DNA from: an uncultured Prochlorococcus sp. | GTDB taxonomy: Bacteria > Cyanobacteriota > Cyanobacteriia > PCC-6307 > Cyanobiaceae | Assembly (NCBI GenBank): GCA_902617605.1 | Contig: CACMXO010000009.1 | Location: 1 to 38,694, forward strand | DNA length: 38,694 bases | Reading direction: 5' to 3' | Part shown: in pieces, positions 25,314 to 33,902 of the stretch | How the letters are laid out: every line of letters starts with the position of its first letter | Position numbering within the stretch: position 1 is the stretch's first letter | Notes under the pieces: generated by a model | What the model was told of the DNA's origin: nothing | The model's database searches: none | The model's input: the letters and a program-made list of their open reading frames with translations, nothing else | Position numbers and translations under genes: made by a program

Positions 25314-27725
25314 TTATTTTATCCACACAATACTGCAACCAGGGCCGCCCTCATTGTTGGCTGCATCTTCAATCTTATCAACATAATTTAAACCTGATAA
25401 CCAATTTCTTAGTCCTTTCTTTAATTTCCCTGTGCCAATTCCATGAACAATCCATAGCGGTCCATGAAATTTTCTAATTTTCTCTTCAATAATTATTTCG
25501 GCTTCATGAACTCTTAACCCTCTTACGTCAATTGTATTTTTACTCGTTCTAATTTTAGAAAAAGAAAAATCTTCTCTTGTAGACTTGATCTCAATTTTTG
25601 ATTTTTTGAAATTAGGCTTTTCTCCATTAATACCTTCAAAGTCTTTTGCAGATAATGTGCTTCTAAATGAACCACATTTAATTTCATAAAAACCACCTTT
25701 TTTATCTAAATCTACAATTTGTCCCGTACTATTTAGACTTTTAATCTTTACAAAATCGCCTACCTGAGGATTCCATGATATTGACTTTTCAGATTTTTTT
25801 TGGGTTAAATGTTCCGTCTCAATTTCCTTTAATCTTTTTCCAATAATTCTCGTATCCTCTCCATTAACGTTTTTATCTCTTAATTTTTTAATCAAATCTA
25901 TCACCTCTTTTTTAGCGGATATAATATGTTTTGATAATTTAGACCTTTCAATTTCCTGGATTTTTTCAGCATTTATTTTTTGATATTCATAATTTCTCTT
26001 CAGTTCATCATGTAATATTTCAGTCCTTGCAATCAATTCTGCAGCAGCTTCTGCAGAATTTTGTTGTTTAATCCTCTCTTCCTCAAGTCCTTTAATAATA
26101 GTGTTAATATTGTCAACTTCTTTTGGCTTGAGATAATTTGCAGCTTCATTCAGTATGCTTTCATCGAGACCAATTCTCTTTGAAATTGACAAAGCATTAC
26201 TTCTCCCAGGAATACCCCAGTTGAGTATATATTTTGGCTTCAAAGAATCCTCATCAAAGGCAACTGATACGTTTTCAAATCTTGAGTCGTTATATTTTAA
26301 AGCCTTAATATCTCCATAATGTGTAGTTGCCAAAGTGATATCAGATTTATTTGCAAATTCTTTTAATAAAGCCATCGCAAGAGCACTTCCTTCAAGAGGA
26401 TCTGTGCCAGATCCAATCTCATCTAACAAAACAACTGACAATCCTTTCTTGTAATCAAGTGAATCTAATATCTCTTTTATGCGGGATATATGCCCACTGA
26501 ACGTAGATAAATTTTCTTCTAATGATTGATTATCTCCTATATCCACATATATATTTGGACAAAAAGGGATAATAGGATTATTAGTTGAAGGTATCAATAA
26601 TCCTGCTCTAGCCATGAGTAAAGATAAGCCCAACCCTTTTAAAGCTGCTGTTTTACCTCCAGTATTTGGACCTGTAATAGCTACAACCTTAATATTTCTA
26701 TTTATATAAAAATCGACAGCTACTGGTGGAGGGGCTCCTTTTTTCTTATGTTCCCAAATCAATAACGGATGAGAAAAACCAATTAAAGAAATAATAGGAT
26801 TTTTCTCAAAGGTAGGAGTTTTACCTCCAATCCATTTCGAATATCTTGAACGAGTTAGGGCATTTTCTAATCTCAATAAAATGAATGCCATTTCAATAAG
26901 ATTTTCTGAATTATCACTAACAACTTGAGACCATTTTTTAAGTAATTTAAATTCTTCTGCTGTGATCCTAGCCTCTAAAGAGGCAATCTTATTACCTTTA
27001 GTTACTACACTTTCAGGCTCAAAATATACTGTATTTCCTGAAGATGAAGAGTCATGAATTATTCCTTTAAATTTATCTACATAATTAACTTTCACTGCTA
27101 AAACAGGCCTACCATATCGATCTCCAATAGTAGTATCTTGTAAATAAGCTAAATTCTTTTGAATAAATTTCTCAACTAATATTTTTCTTTCAAGTTTTTT
27201 AGATAAAAATTCTTTTCTAAGAATAGATAGTTCATTACTAGCATTGTCTGAAATCCTTCCATTCGATTCAATACCTTTTTTAAAAATAGTTTCGATATTC
27301 TGATGGTCAATTAAATTTTTTGTAAATGATGAAATATAAGGCCTTTGTTCAAAATCTAATAAGATTTTTTTTAAATTTCTTGCTGCAGCAATTGTTTTCG
27401 CTATTTCTAATAATTCAGAAGATGAAATTACACCTCCCTTGGAACAAATTTCAATATTTCTACTAATATCAAAAACACCAGAAAAACTAATTGATTTATC
27501 TAAAATTTTTTCTAGCTCATTAATTTCAACAGTTTCATTCAAAAGTCTTTTAGATGCCTCGTATTCTGAAGGTATGACAAAACTTAAAATTGATCGTTTA
27601 CCCATTTCCGTTGAGGCGAATGAAGATAAATGCGTTTTTAATGAATCCCACTCTAAAAGGTTTATAGATTCTTCTTCTAAGGTGTTATCTGAATATAATT
27701 TTTTAGAATAACTTTTCTCTTGCAT
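25314..27725 (-). CDS. mutS2: MutS2 endonuclease
   Basis: A MutS2 protein of about 803 residues from ATG 27725; a TTG at 27743 overlaps the stop of the upstream VOC gene (TTGA) and would add six residues. The ATPase has Walker A GPNTGGKT and DEIGSGTDPLEGSAL. The Smr endonuclease domain is at the C terminus with DVRGLRVHEAE and HGIGTGKLK. There is no mismatch-recognition domain I. MutS2 limits recombination and in some bacteria splits collided ribosomes; the role here is inferred. Obg follows on the same strand. Confidence 0.95.
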   Translation of the reverse strand: MQEKSYSKKLYSDNTLEEESINLLEWDSLKTHLSSFASTEMGKRSILSFVIPSEYEASKRLLNETVEINELEKILDKSISFSGVFDISRNIEICSKGGVISSSELLEIAKTIAAARNLKKILLDFEQRPYISSFTKNLIDHQNIETIFKKGIESNGRISDNASNELSILRKEFLSKKLERKILVEKFIQKNLAYLQDTTIGDRYGRPVLAVKVNYVDKFKGIIHDSSSSGNTVYFEPESVVTKGNKIASLEARITAEEFKLLKKWSQVVSDNSENLIEMAFILLRLENALTRSRYSKWIGGKTPTFEKNPIISLIGFSHPLLIWEHKKKGAPPPVAVDFYINRNIKVVAITGPNTGGKTAALKGLGLSLLMARAGLLIPSTNNPIIPFCPNIYVDIGDNQSLEENLSTFSGHISRIKEILDSLDYKKGLSVVLLDEIGSGTDPLEGSALAMALLKEFANKSDITLATTHYGDIKALKYNDSRFENVSVAFDEDSLKPKYILNWGIPGRSNALSISKRIGLDESILNEAANYLKPKEVDNINTIIKGLEEERIKQQNSAEAAAELIARTEILHDELKRNYEYQKINAEKIQEIERSKLSKHIISAKKEVIDLIKKLRDKNVNGEDTRIIGKRLKEIETEHLTQKKSEKSISWNPQVGDFVKIKSLNSTGQIVDLDKKGGFYEIKCGSFRSTLSAKDFEGINGEKPNFKKSKIEIKSTREDFSFSKIRTSKNTIDVRGLRVHEAEIIIEEKIRKFHGPLWIVHGIGTGKLKKGLRNWLSGLNYVDKIEDAANNEGGPGCSIVWIK

Positions 27726-27739
27726 ACAAAAAAAAAGAA

Positions 27740-28126
27740 TCAAACATTCGATTGAATCCCTTCAGGAGGAACATAAAGCATCTCAAGCCAGTTTCCTTCA
27801 GTATCCTTCATATAAAAAGATGCTGTTCCATCTCTATGTTCATGTAAAGGACCAACTTTTACACCAGAATTTTTTAAATCATTTTGAATATTTTCCACTT
27901 CTTTTTTATTTTCAAAATGAAAAGCAAAGTGAGGTCCCGCAGCTTTGTAGCTAGGGCCTAACAACGCAAGTCCATCTTTCCCTTTACCAGCCTCTAAATA
28001 AGACCAATCTTTATCATCCCAAACCAAATTCATACCCAACTTAATATAAAAAGATTTCGCCCTTTCGAGATTCTCTACTCTAAGTGCAATATGACCTATC
28101 CTATTTACTCCTTGTGAAAACTTCAA
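27740..28126 (-). CDS. Glyoxalase/VOC superfamily protein
   Basis: A 128-residue single-domain VOC protein. The strands IGHIALRVENLERAKSFY and GLALLGPS, then a helix EVENIQNDLK, then FYMKDTEGNWLEMLY, fit the glyoxalase fold. Likely metal ligands are His12, His66 or His70, and Glu115. It could be a lactoylglutathione lyase (GloA-like) or another VOC enzyme; the substrate cannot be told. The start is TTG 28126 with no ribosome-binding site and no good ATG before the domain begins. It lies 62 nt from hemB and overlaps or abuts mutS2, suggesting an operon. Confidence 0.78.
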   Translation of the reverse strand: MKFSQGVNRIGHIALRVENLERAKSFYIKLGMNLVWDDKDWSYLEAGKGKDGLALLGPSYKAAGPHFAFHFENKKEVENIQNDLKNSGVKVGPLHEHRDGTASFYMKDTEGNWLEMLYVPPEGIQSNV

Positions 28127-28188
28127 AACAAAGCAATTAATTTATTACTTATCTAAGAATAAACCAAATTTTTATTAATAATGAGTTT

Positions 28189-29190
28189 TTAACTATCTTG
28201 CAACCATTGAGATGCATCACAAGCATGATAAGTTAGTATTAATTTTGCTCCTGCTCTTTTAAAACTAAGCAATGTCTCTAAAACAATATCTTTTTCGTTA
28301 ATCCAGTTCTTCATAGCAGCAGACTTTACCATAGAATACTCCCCACTAACGTTGTATGCAGCTATAGGCTTATTTGAAAATGTGCTTAGTCTAAAAACAA
28401 TATCCAAATATGAAATTCCTGGTTTTACCATCAAAATGTCAGCTCCTTCATACTGATCCAATGCAGATTCAATTAAAGCCTCTTTTGAATTGGCAGGGTC
28501 CATTTGATATGTAGACTTATTGTCTGGAATTACTTTCTTACTATTTCCTCTAGGAGCCGAATCTAAAGCAGTTCTAAACGGACCATAATAAGCAGATGAA
28601 TATTTCGCTGTATAACTAATAATACCTACATCACAAAATCCTTCACTATCAAGAGCAGTCCTAATTGCTCCGACTCTTCCATCCATCATGTCACTAGGGC
28701 CAATAAAATCTGCTCCAGCTCTAGCCTGAGTTAAAGCTTGTTTTTTTAAAATTTCAATCGTTTCATCATTCAATATTTTTCCAGTTTCATCAACTAAGCC
28801 ATCATGTCCATCACACGAGTAAGGGTCCAGGGCAACATCTGTCATTATTGCCATTTCTGGAATCTCTTTTTTTAATATTCTAATAGCTCTAGGAATTAAA
28901 CCGTCTTCATTAAAACACTCTGCTCCATCTTCAGTCTTTAAGTTATCGTTTATTTTTGGAAAAAGAACAATACACCTTATTCCCAATTCCCATGCCCTAA
29001 TGACCTCCTTAATTAAGCTATTCATATCCCATCTAAAAGTTCCTGGCATTGCCGAAATTTCCTCTTTAAAATCTTTTTCATGTATAAATAATGGATATAT
29101 AAAGTCCGAAGCTTTTAGATGGTTTTCTCTTACCATTCCTCTAATGGCCTCAGTCCTTCTTAATCTTCTTGGACGAATAATCGAATTCAT
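28189..29190 (-). CDS. hemB: Delta-aminolevulinic acid dehydratase (porphobilinogen synthase)
   Basis: A 333-residue enzyme that condenses two 5-aminolevulinate molecules into porphobilinogen, for chlorophyll, heme and corrin synthesis. The catalytic lysines are in TAKYSSAYYGP (Lys196) and MVKPG (Lys256). The metal loop is DVALDPYSCDGHDG at 118-131, where Asp replaces the zinc-binding Cys residues, so it should be the Mg2+-dependent plant/cyanobacterial type. ATG 29190. It heads the leftward group hemB, VOC, mutS2, obg, and is divergent from the SulP gene with 223 nt between starts. Confidence 0.98.
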   Translation of the reverse strand: MNSIIRPRRLRRTEAIRGMVRENHLKASDFIYPLFIHEKDFKEEISAMPGTFRWDMNSLIKEVIRAWELGIRCIVLFPKINDNLKTEDGAECFNEDGLIPRAIRILKKEIPEMAIMTDVALDPYSCDGHDGLVDETGKILNDETIEILKKQALTQARAGADFIGPSDMMDGRVGAIRTALDSEGFCDVGIISYTAKYSSAYYGPFRTALDSAPRGNSKKVIPDNKSTYQMDPANSKEALIESALDQYEGADILMVKPGISYLDIVFRLSTFSNKPIAAYNVSGEYSMVKSAAMKNWINEKDIVLETLLSFKRAGAKLILTYHACDASQWLQDS

Positions 29191-29347
29191 TTGAATATTA
29201 TTTAAATTAAAAAATATTTATTTAATACATTAATCGCTCACCTCACACTTAAATCAATCAGAGACTACTTTTGTTCAGGAAAATTAACTAAAATTTATCT
29301 AAATAAGAGAAAAAAAGTTACAAAAATATTTTGCACAAACTTCTTTT

Positions 29348-29376
29348 TTCACAAATTTACGTCATTAAGAGATAAT
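29348..29376 (+). promoter_or_regulatory. Candidate sigma-70 promoter of the SulP-sbtA-sbtB cluster
   Basis: TTCACA at 29348-29353 and GATAAT at 29371-29376 are separated by 17 nt. A transcription start near 29383 would leave a leader of about 30 nt before the SulP start. I see no obvious repeated operator for a CcmR- or CmpR-like regulator, only a short TTA-N6-TAA (29357-29368). Confidence 0.5.
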
Positions 29377-29400
29377 ATCTTCTAGTTAAGTATTTATTTT

Positions 29401-29407
29401 AAGGAGA
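29401..29407 (+). promoter_or_regulatory. Strong ribosome-binding site for the SulP gene
   Basis: AAGGAGA lies six nucleotides before the TTG start at 29414. It fixes the start, because TTG alone would be weak. Most genes in this window lack such a site. Confidence 0.85.
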
Positions 29408-29413
29408 GCATCT

Positions 29414-31066
29414 TTGAAAATAATTAATGGATTTCATCTAAAAAATGTAAGAGGCGATATTCTTGGAGGCATCACAGCCGCAGTCGTGGCTTTACCTCTC
29501 GCTCTTGCTTTTGGTAATGCTGCGTTAGGACCTGGCGGAGCAATTTATGGACTATATGGAGCAGTAGTTGTTGGTTTTTTAGCAGCATTATTCGGCGGAA
29601 CGCCTGCTCAAGTTAGTGGGCCTACCGGTCCCATGAGTGTAACTGTTGCAGGGGTAGTAGCAGGCTTAGCAGCAGTAGGGGTTCCAAGAGATCTTTCCGC
29701 AGGACAAATTTTACCTTTAGTTATGGCAGCGGTTGTCATTGGCGGCTTACTGCAAATATTATTTGGCATTTTAAAATTAGGTAAGTACATTACTTTAGTT
29801 CCATATTCTGTTGTTTCAGGATTTATGTCTGGTATTGGAGTAATAATCATTGCGCTTCAGATTGGACCATTACTTGGAATTAGTACTCGAGGTGGAGTAG
29901 TCGAATCTTTAACTACTGTATTTTCAAATTTCCAGCCCAATGGTGCTGCTATTGGAGTAGCAATAATGACACTAGGTATAGTATTTCTTACTCCTAGAAA
30001 AATAAGTCAGTGGGTTCCTTCTCCTCTATTGGCCCTATTGATAGTTACCCCAATATCAATATTAATTTTTGGAGATGGAGCTATTGATAGAATTGGAGAA
30101 ATCCCAAGGGGGGTTCCATCTTTAAATTTCCCAAGTTTTAATCAATATTTCCCAATTATTTTCAAAGCAGGATTAGTTCTAGCAGTACTTGGCGCAATTG
30201 ACTCCTTACTGACATCTCTAGTAGCAGACAATATCTCTCAAACAAAACATAATTCTGATAGGGAACTTATTGGTCAAGGAATAGGAAATGCTGTTGCAGG
30301 TCTGTTTTCAGGTTTACCTGGAGCAGGAGCAACCATGAGAACAGTTATAAATGTTAAATCTGGAGGTTCAACTCCAATTTCTGGTATGGTTCACTCAGTT
30401 GTGTTATTGATAGTTTTAGTTGGTGCAGGACCTTTAGCTGAGCAAATACCAACTGCATTGCTTGCAGGAATTCTTATAAAAGTAGGCCTAGATATTATTG
30501 ATTGGGGATTCTTGAGGAGGGCTCACAAATTATCTTTAAAAACATCAGTAGTAATGTACGGCGTACTTTTAATGACTGTTTTTTGGGATTTAATTTGGGC
30601 AGTTTTAGTCGGTGTGTTCATAGCAAATATGCTTACTATTGATTCAATAACCGAAACTCAACTAGAAGGTATGGATGAGGATAACCCTTTATCAGAAGAT
30701 GATAAAGGGAAAAATGCTTTGCCTGCTGATGAAAAAGCACTTCTAGATAGATGTTCAGGTGAGGTAATGCTATTTAGACTTAAAGGACCACTCAGTTTTG
30801 GAGCAGCTAAAGGCATATCTGAGAGAATGATGCTTGTAAGAAACTACAAAGTTTTGATATTAGATATCACTGATGTACCGAGACTTGGAGTTACTGCGAC
30901 TCTGGCAATAGAAGATATGATGCAAGAGGCAAAAAATAATTCCAGAAAAGCATTTGTTGCTGGTGCTAATGAAAAAGTAAAAGATAGATTAGCTAAGTTT
31001 GGAGTTGAAGGCATTATTGAAACACGAAAAGAAGCTTTAGAAACTGCTCTAAATGAAATAGCTTAG
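29414..31066 (+). CDS. SulP-family transporter, BicA-like Na+/bicarbonate symporter
   Basis: A 550-residue SulP/SLC26 transporter with about 12 membrane segments (roughly residues 17-420) and a C-terminal STAS domain (about 440-550). TM1 has ALPLALAFGNAALGP. The QVSGPTGPM loop (Thr71) and GAIDSLLTS (Asp263, Thr267) correspond to residues that in BicA coordinate sodium, so low-affinity high-flux bicarbonate uptake is the best guess. Sulfate or another anion cannot be excluded. It is first in a tight operon: sbtA starts 6 nt after its stop, sbtB 2 nt after that. It has a strong ribosome-binding site and a TTG start. It is sometimes called bicA2 in Prochlorococcus. Confidence 0.88.
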   Translation: MKIINGFHLKNVRGDILGGITAAVVALPLALAFGNAALGPGGAIYGLYGAVVVGFLAALFGGTPAQVSGPTGPMSVTVAGVVAGLAAVGVPRDLSAGQILPLVMAAVVIGGLLQILFGILKLGKYITLVPYSVVSGFMSGIGVIIIALQIGPLLGISTRGGVVESLTTVFSNFQPNGAAIGVAIMTLGIVFLTPRKISQWVPSPLLALLIVTPISILIFGDGAIDRIGEIPRGVPSLNFPSFNQYFPIIFKAGLVLAVLGAIDSLLTSLVADNISQTKHNSDRELIGQGIGNAVAGLFSGLPGAGATMRTVINVKSGGSTPISGMVHSVVLLIVLVGAGPLAEQIPTALLAGILIKVGLDIIDWGFLRRAHKLSLKTSVVMYGVLLMTVFWDLIWAVLVGVFIANMLTIDSITETQLEGMDEDNPLSEDDKGKNALPADEKALLDRCSGEVMLFRLKGPLSFGAAKGISERMMLVRNYKVLILDITDVPRLGVTATLAIEDMMQEAKNNSRKAFVAGANEKVKDRLAKFGVEGIIETRKEALETALNEIA

Positions 31067-31072
31067 TAATTT

Positions 31073-32071
31073 ATGGAAATAAATCCAATTCTGCAAAATG
31101 TATTAGCCCCGCCAGTTCTTTTCTTCTTGATTGGAGCAATATCAGTACTATTTAAATCTGATTTAGAAATACCAGCTCCATTACCTAAACTCTTCTCCTT
31201 ATATCTGCTACTAGCTATTGGGTTTAAAGGAGGTATAGAGATACAGAAAAGTGGTTTTACAGATCAAGTATTGCCTACTTTAAGTGCTGCAATACTCATG
31301 TCACTTGTAATCCCTCTGATTGGATTTTTAATTTTAAGATTTAAGTTTGATGTCTTTAATTCAGCCGCAATAGCAGCAGCATACGGTTCAATTAGTGCAG
31401 TTACGTTTATTTCCGCAGAAAGTTTTTTGGAAAGTCAAAAAATAGTCTTTGATGGGTTTATGGTTGGCGCCTTAGCTTTAATGGAATCTCCCGCAATAAT
31501 TGTGGGATTATTACTTGTGAAATTTGCAGCTCCCAAAAATAGACCAAAATCAAGAAAAATGCATCTAAGCGCAATATTACACGAATCACTTTTGAATGGA
31601 TCAGTTTATTTATTGCTCTCAAGTTTAATTGTGGGATTTCTCACTGCTTCCAGTAATCCCTCAGGGATTGCAAAAATGGAGCCTTTTACTGGACAATTAT
31701 TCTATGGAGCAGAATGCTTCTTCTTATTAGATATGGGAATAGTCGCTGCTCAAAGATTGCCGAGACTAAAGAATGCGGGTTCGTTCTTGATTGGCTTTGC
31801 CATTTTTATGCCTTTGTTCAACGCATTTATTGGTGTTTTCGTTGCAAGATTTTTATCTTTAGGACCTGGCAACGCACTTTTATTTGTGGTTTTATGTGCA
31901 AGCGCCTCTTATTTAGCAGTTCCTGCAGCGATGAGGATGACAGTTCCAGAAGCTAAATCTAGTTATTATATTTCAACTACACTAGGTCTAACTTTCCCAT
32001 TTAATATAGTTCTTGGCATTCCCATATATATGAGTTTAGTAAATTCAATTATTCCATTGTCCCCTCTATAA
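31073..32071 (+). CDS. sbtA: SbtA-like sodium-dependent bicarbonate transporter
   Basis: A 332-residue membrane protein of the SbtA/DUF897 family, with about ten segments in two inverted five-helix halves (for example KLFSLYLLLAIGFKGG and LLFVVLCASASYLAVPAAMRMT). The first half includes FKGG(I)E, the second ASASYLAVPAAMR, both typical of the family, where the two halves cross over to form the sodium and bicarbonate site. The first half has EIQKSG, the second FLLDMGIVAAQR. It sits between the SulP gene (6 nt upstream) and sbtB (2 nt downstream), which supports a role in high-affinity bicarbonate uptake. Direct transport by this Prochlorococcus branch is not demonstrated by sequence. Confidence 0.88.
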   Translation: MEINPILQNVLAPPVLFFLIGAISVLFKSDLEIPAPLPKLFSLYLLLAIGFKGGIEIQKSGFTDQVLPTLSAAILMSLVIPLIGFLILRFKFDVFNSAAIAAAYGSISAVTFISAESFLESQKIVFDGFMVGALALMESPAIIVGLLLVKFAAPKNRPKSRKMHLSAILHESLLNGSVYLLLSSLIVGFLTASSNPSGIAKMEPFTGQLFYGAECFFLLDMGIVAAQRLPRLKNAGSFLIGFAIFMPLFNAFIGVFVARFLSLGPGNALLFVVLCASASYLAVPAAMRMTVPEAKSSYYISTTLGLTFPFNIVLGIPIYMSLVNSIIPLSPL

Positions 32072-32073
32072 AA

Positions 32074-32355
32074 ATGAAAAGATTAGACTTGATATTTAGT
32101 GAAAGAGAACTAGATGCAATCATTAAAACATTAGAAAAAGCTAATGTTCCTGGATATACAGTTATGAAACATGCCACAGGCAGAGGACCTGAAAGAGTTG
32201 TGACTGAAGATATGGAATTTACTGGATTAGGATCAAATGCTCATGTAATTGTTTTTTGTGAGCAAGAATTAATAGATAAGATGAGAGATAACATCAGGGA
32301 CGATTTAAGCTACTACGGGGGAGTTGCTTATATTTCTGAAGCGACACCTCTTTGA
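32074..32355 (+). CDS. sbtB: SbtB-like PII-family regulator, R-loop missing
   Basis: A 93-residue PII-like protein. It reads KRLDLIFSERELDAIIKTLEKA, then VPGYTVMKHATGRGPER (start of the T-loop), HVIVFCEQELIDKMRDNI and ends DLSYYGGVAYISEATPL. In well-studied SbtB proteins the chain continues into a redox-active C-terminal R-loop with two Cys (CGPEGC). Here it stops where that would begin, so the switch is absent. SbtB binds cAMP, AMP, ADP or ATP and controls SbtA; the T-loop region is kept. It starts 2 nt after sbtA. The fold assignment is fairly sure, the exact ligand set is not. Confidence 0.85.
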   Translation: MKRLDLIFSERELDAIIKTLEKANVPGYTVMKHATGRGPERVVTEDMEFTGLGSNAHVIVFCEQELIDKMRDNIRDDLSYYGGVAYISEATPL

Positions 32356-32376
32356 ATTAAAGAAGCAATATTTATT

Positions 32377-33333
32377 TTAAGAATGAATCCAATCTACTCT
32401 TATATTTTTTCGACTATTTAAGTATCTATCAATTGACATTGCAGCGATACATCCATCAGAAGCCGCAACTACGGCTTGCTTAAATGGTGTATTTCTTATA
32501 TCTCCAATAGCCCATACTCCATCAGAATTTGTAGACATAAAGTCATCAACAATAACCCCTCCGTCTTCTTTTAAAGCAATTTGATCCCCTAAAAAATCAG
32601 TAATCGGTTTTGAACCACTCATATAAACAAATACTCCATCTAAATTTAAATTGATAGGATTTTCTTCTTGTTTATTTTTTACAACAACCCCATTCACACC
32701 CATATCATCGCCCAATATTTCCAATAATCTTGTTCTACTCCAATGTTTTATATTTGAATTATCCATCAATTCCATAGCTTCTTCATTATCTGATTTAGGA
32801 TCACTTGATGTAATCCAATGCACAGTTGATGCAAATTTAGTTAGAACAGTTGCCTCTTCAATTGCCTCCTTGTTCACTCCAACAACGGCAACTTCTCTAT
32901 TTTTATAAAAAGCCCCATCACATGTAGCACAATAACTTACTCCTTTGCCAAGAAAATCTGCTTCGCCTTTAAATGATGCAGGCCTACCCATGGCTCCACT
33001 TGCAAGTACAAGTGCTTTAGCTTTGAAAGTGCCTTCGGGCGTATAAACCATTTTCCATTCTCCGCTAGCGTCTATTCCAAACACTTGCGCTCTTCTATAA
33101 TCTGTGCCGTATTGCACAGCCTGTTCTCTCATTAGAGTAAGTAATTTCTCTCCACTTATATCAACTGGAACACCTGGATAATTAGCTATTTGATGAGTTA
33201 TTGCTAAAGCACCAACAGATGGGTTTTTATCTAAAATTACTGTCTTTAAGTTTGAACGAGATGTATAAAGTGCGCAAGTACATCCTGCCGGGCCTCCTCC
33301 GATAATAACTACATCTGACTCAATGATTTCCAA
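32377..33333 (-). CDS. Thioredoxin-reductase-like flavoprotein, DDOR-type (NADPH motifs absent)
   Basis: A 318-residue protein with FAD site GGGPAGCTCA at 12-21, redox-active CATC at 135-138 (YCATCDGAFY), and a C-terminal GVWAIGD flavin motif. In NADPH thioredoxin reductase the next block is GGGxSA with an HRR(x)3R box; here these read VGVNKEAIEEA at 152-162 and VHWITSSDP at 171-179, so both NADPH motifs are lost. That is the signature of the cyanobacterial diflavin-linked disulfide oxidoreductase (DDOR). The start is TTG 33333, with a good ribosome-binding site (AAAGGAGT, 33350-33343) 9 nt away. The alternative is an ordinary TrxB with a divergent site. Confidence 0.8.
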   Translation of the reverse strand: MEIIESDVVIIGGGPAGCTCALYTSRSNLKTVILDKNPSVGALAITHQIANYPGVPVDISGEKLLTLMREQAVQYGTDYRRAQVFGIDASGEWKMVYTPEGTFKAKALVLASGAMGRPASFKGEADFLGKGVSYCATCDGAFYKNREVAVVGVNKEAIEEATVLTKFASTVHWITSSDPKSDNEEAMELMDNSNIKHWSRTRLLEILGDDMGVNGVVVKNKQEENPINLNLDGVFVYMSGSKPITDFLGDQIALKEDGGVIVDDFMSTNSDGVWAIGDIRNTPFKQAVVAASDGCIAAMSIDRYLNSRKNIRVDWIHS

Positions 33334-33383
33334 TTTTTAAAAACTCCTTTTTTAGTAGTTTATTAGATGAGTTTTTGGTTAGA

Positions 33384-33406
33384 AGATATTTTTAAAGTAA
33401 ATATCT
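33384..33406. promoter_or_regulatory. Inverted repeat upstream of the TrxR-like gene
   Basis: AGATATTT and AAATATCT form a perfect 8 bp inverted repeat with a 7 nt spacer, about 50 nt upstream of the start of the leftward flavoprotein gene and 180 nt upstream of the rightward 102-residue gene. It could be an operator or a hairpin. Only symmetry and position support it, and A/T-rich repeats arise by chance in such DNA. Confidence 0.35.
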
Positions 33407-33588
33407 GAACCTTTATATAGATATAAGTTAAAAGAAAAAAGAGAAAAAAGCTTAATATAGAAACAAACTTACATAGGAAAAACATAAAAAATTAATTATC
33501 AAAATGATCAGTTACGTGAAATGTTCTGTATTGATCTATTATTAGGTCATATTGAAAAATCAATTGCCGTTGAAACAATATACATTTC

Positions 33589-33897
33589 ATGACCAACTCT
33601 GATTACCTTTTAAAAGCTGCCATTAATAAAGTAACCGAAAAATTAAGCGAAATATTGGTTGAAAAAATTGAAGAGGCAACAAATATTGCTCAGGATGCTC
33701 CAGAAATTCTCAAAAAAGAATTTGATAGTTTAAAAGAATCCATAATCGAAGAAGCATCAAGACTTGAAAAAGCCGAAAATATTCAAGAAACTGAGTCTAC
33801 AAAAACTTATCAAGATTCCAAAATAAAAAAAGCTCTAAATGAGATTGAAGGTATTAATAAGCAAATTGATCTTTTCAATAAAAATATAAATAAATAA
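33589..33897 (+). CDS. Small helical conserved hypothetical protein
   Basis: A 102-residue, strongly charged protein with no Cys or Trp. It is almost entirely helix-forming: KAAINKVTEKLSEILVEKIEEA, then LKKEFDSLKESIIEEASRLEKA, then KKALNEIEGINKQIDLFNK. These give a coiled-coil pattern. I do not recognise a named domain. It ends 5 nt before the ABC1-kinase gene on the same strand, so the two are almost certainly co-transcribed. A function linked to membrane lipid or quinone metabolism is possible only by association. Start ATG 33589. Confidence 0.7.
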   Translation: MTNSDYLLKAAINKVTEKLSEILVEKIEEATNIAQDAPEILKKEFDSLKESIIEEASRLEKAENIQETESTKTYQDSKIKKALNEIEGINKQIDLFNKNINK

Positions 33898-33902
33898 ATT
33901 AA

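Noticed and set aside
29231-29250. Yfr1-like small RNA near CTCACCTCACAC
   Set aside because: Similar but not identical to the Yfr1 core ACTCCTCACAC, and no hairpin with U-run follows it.
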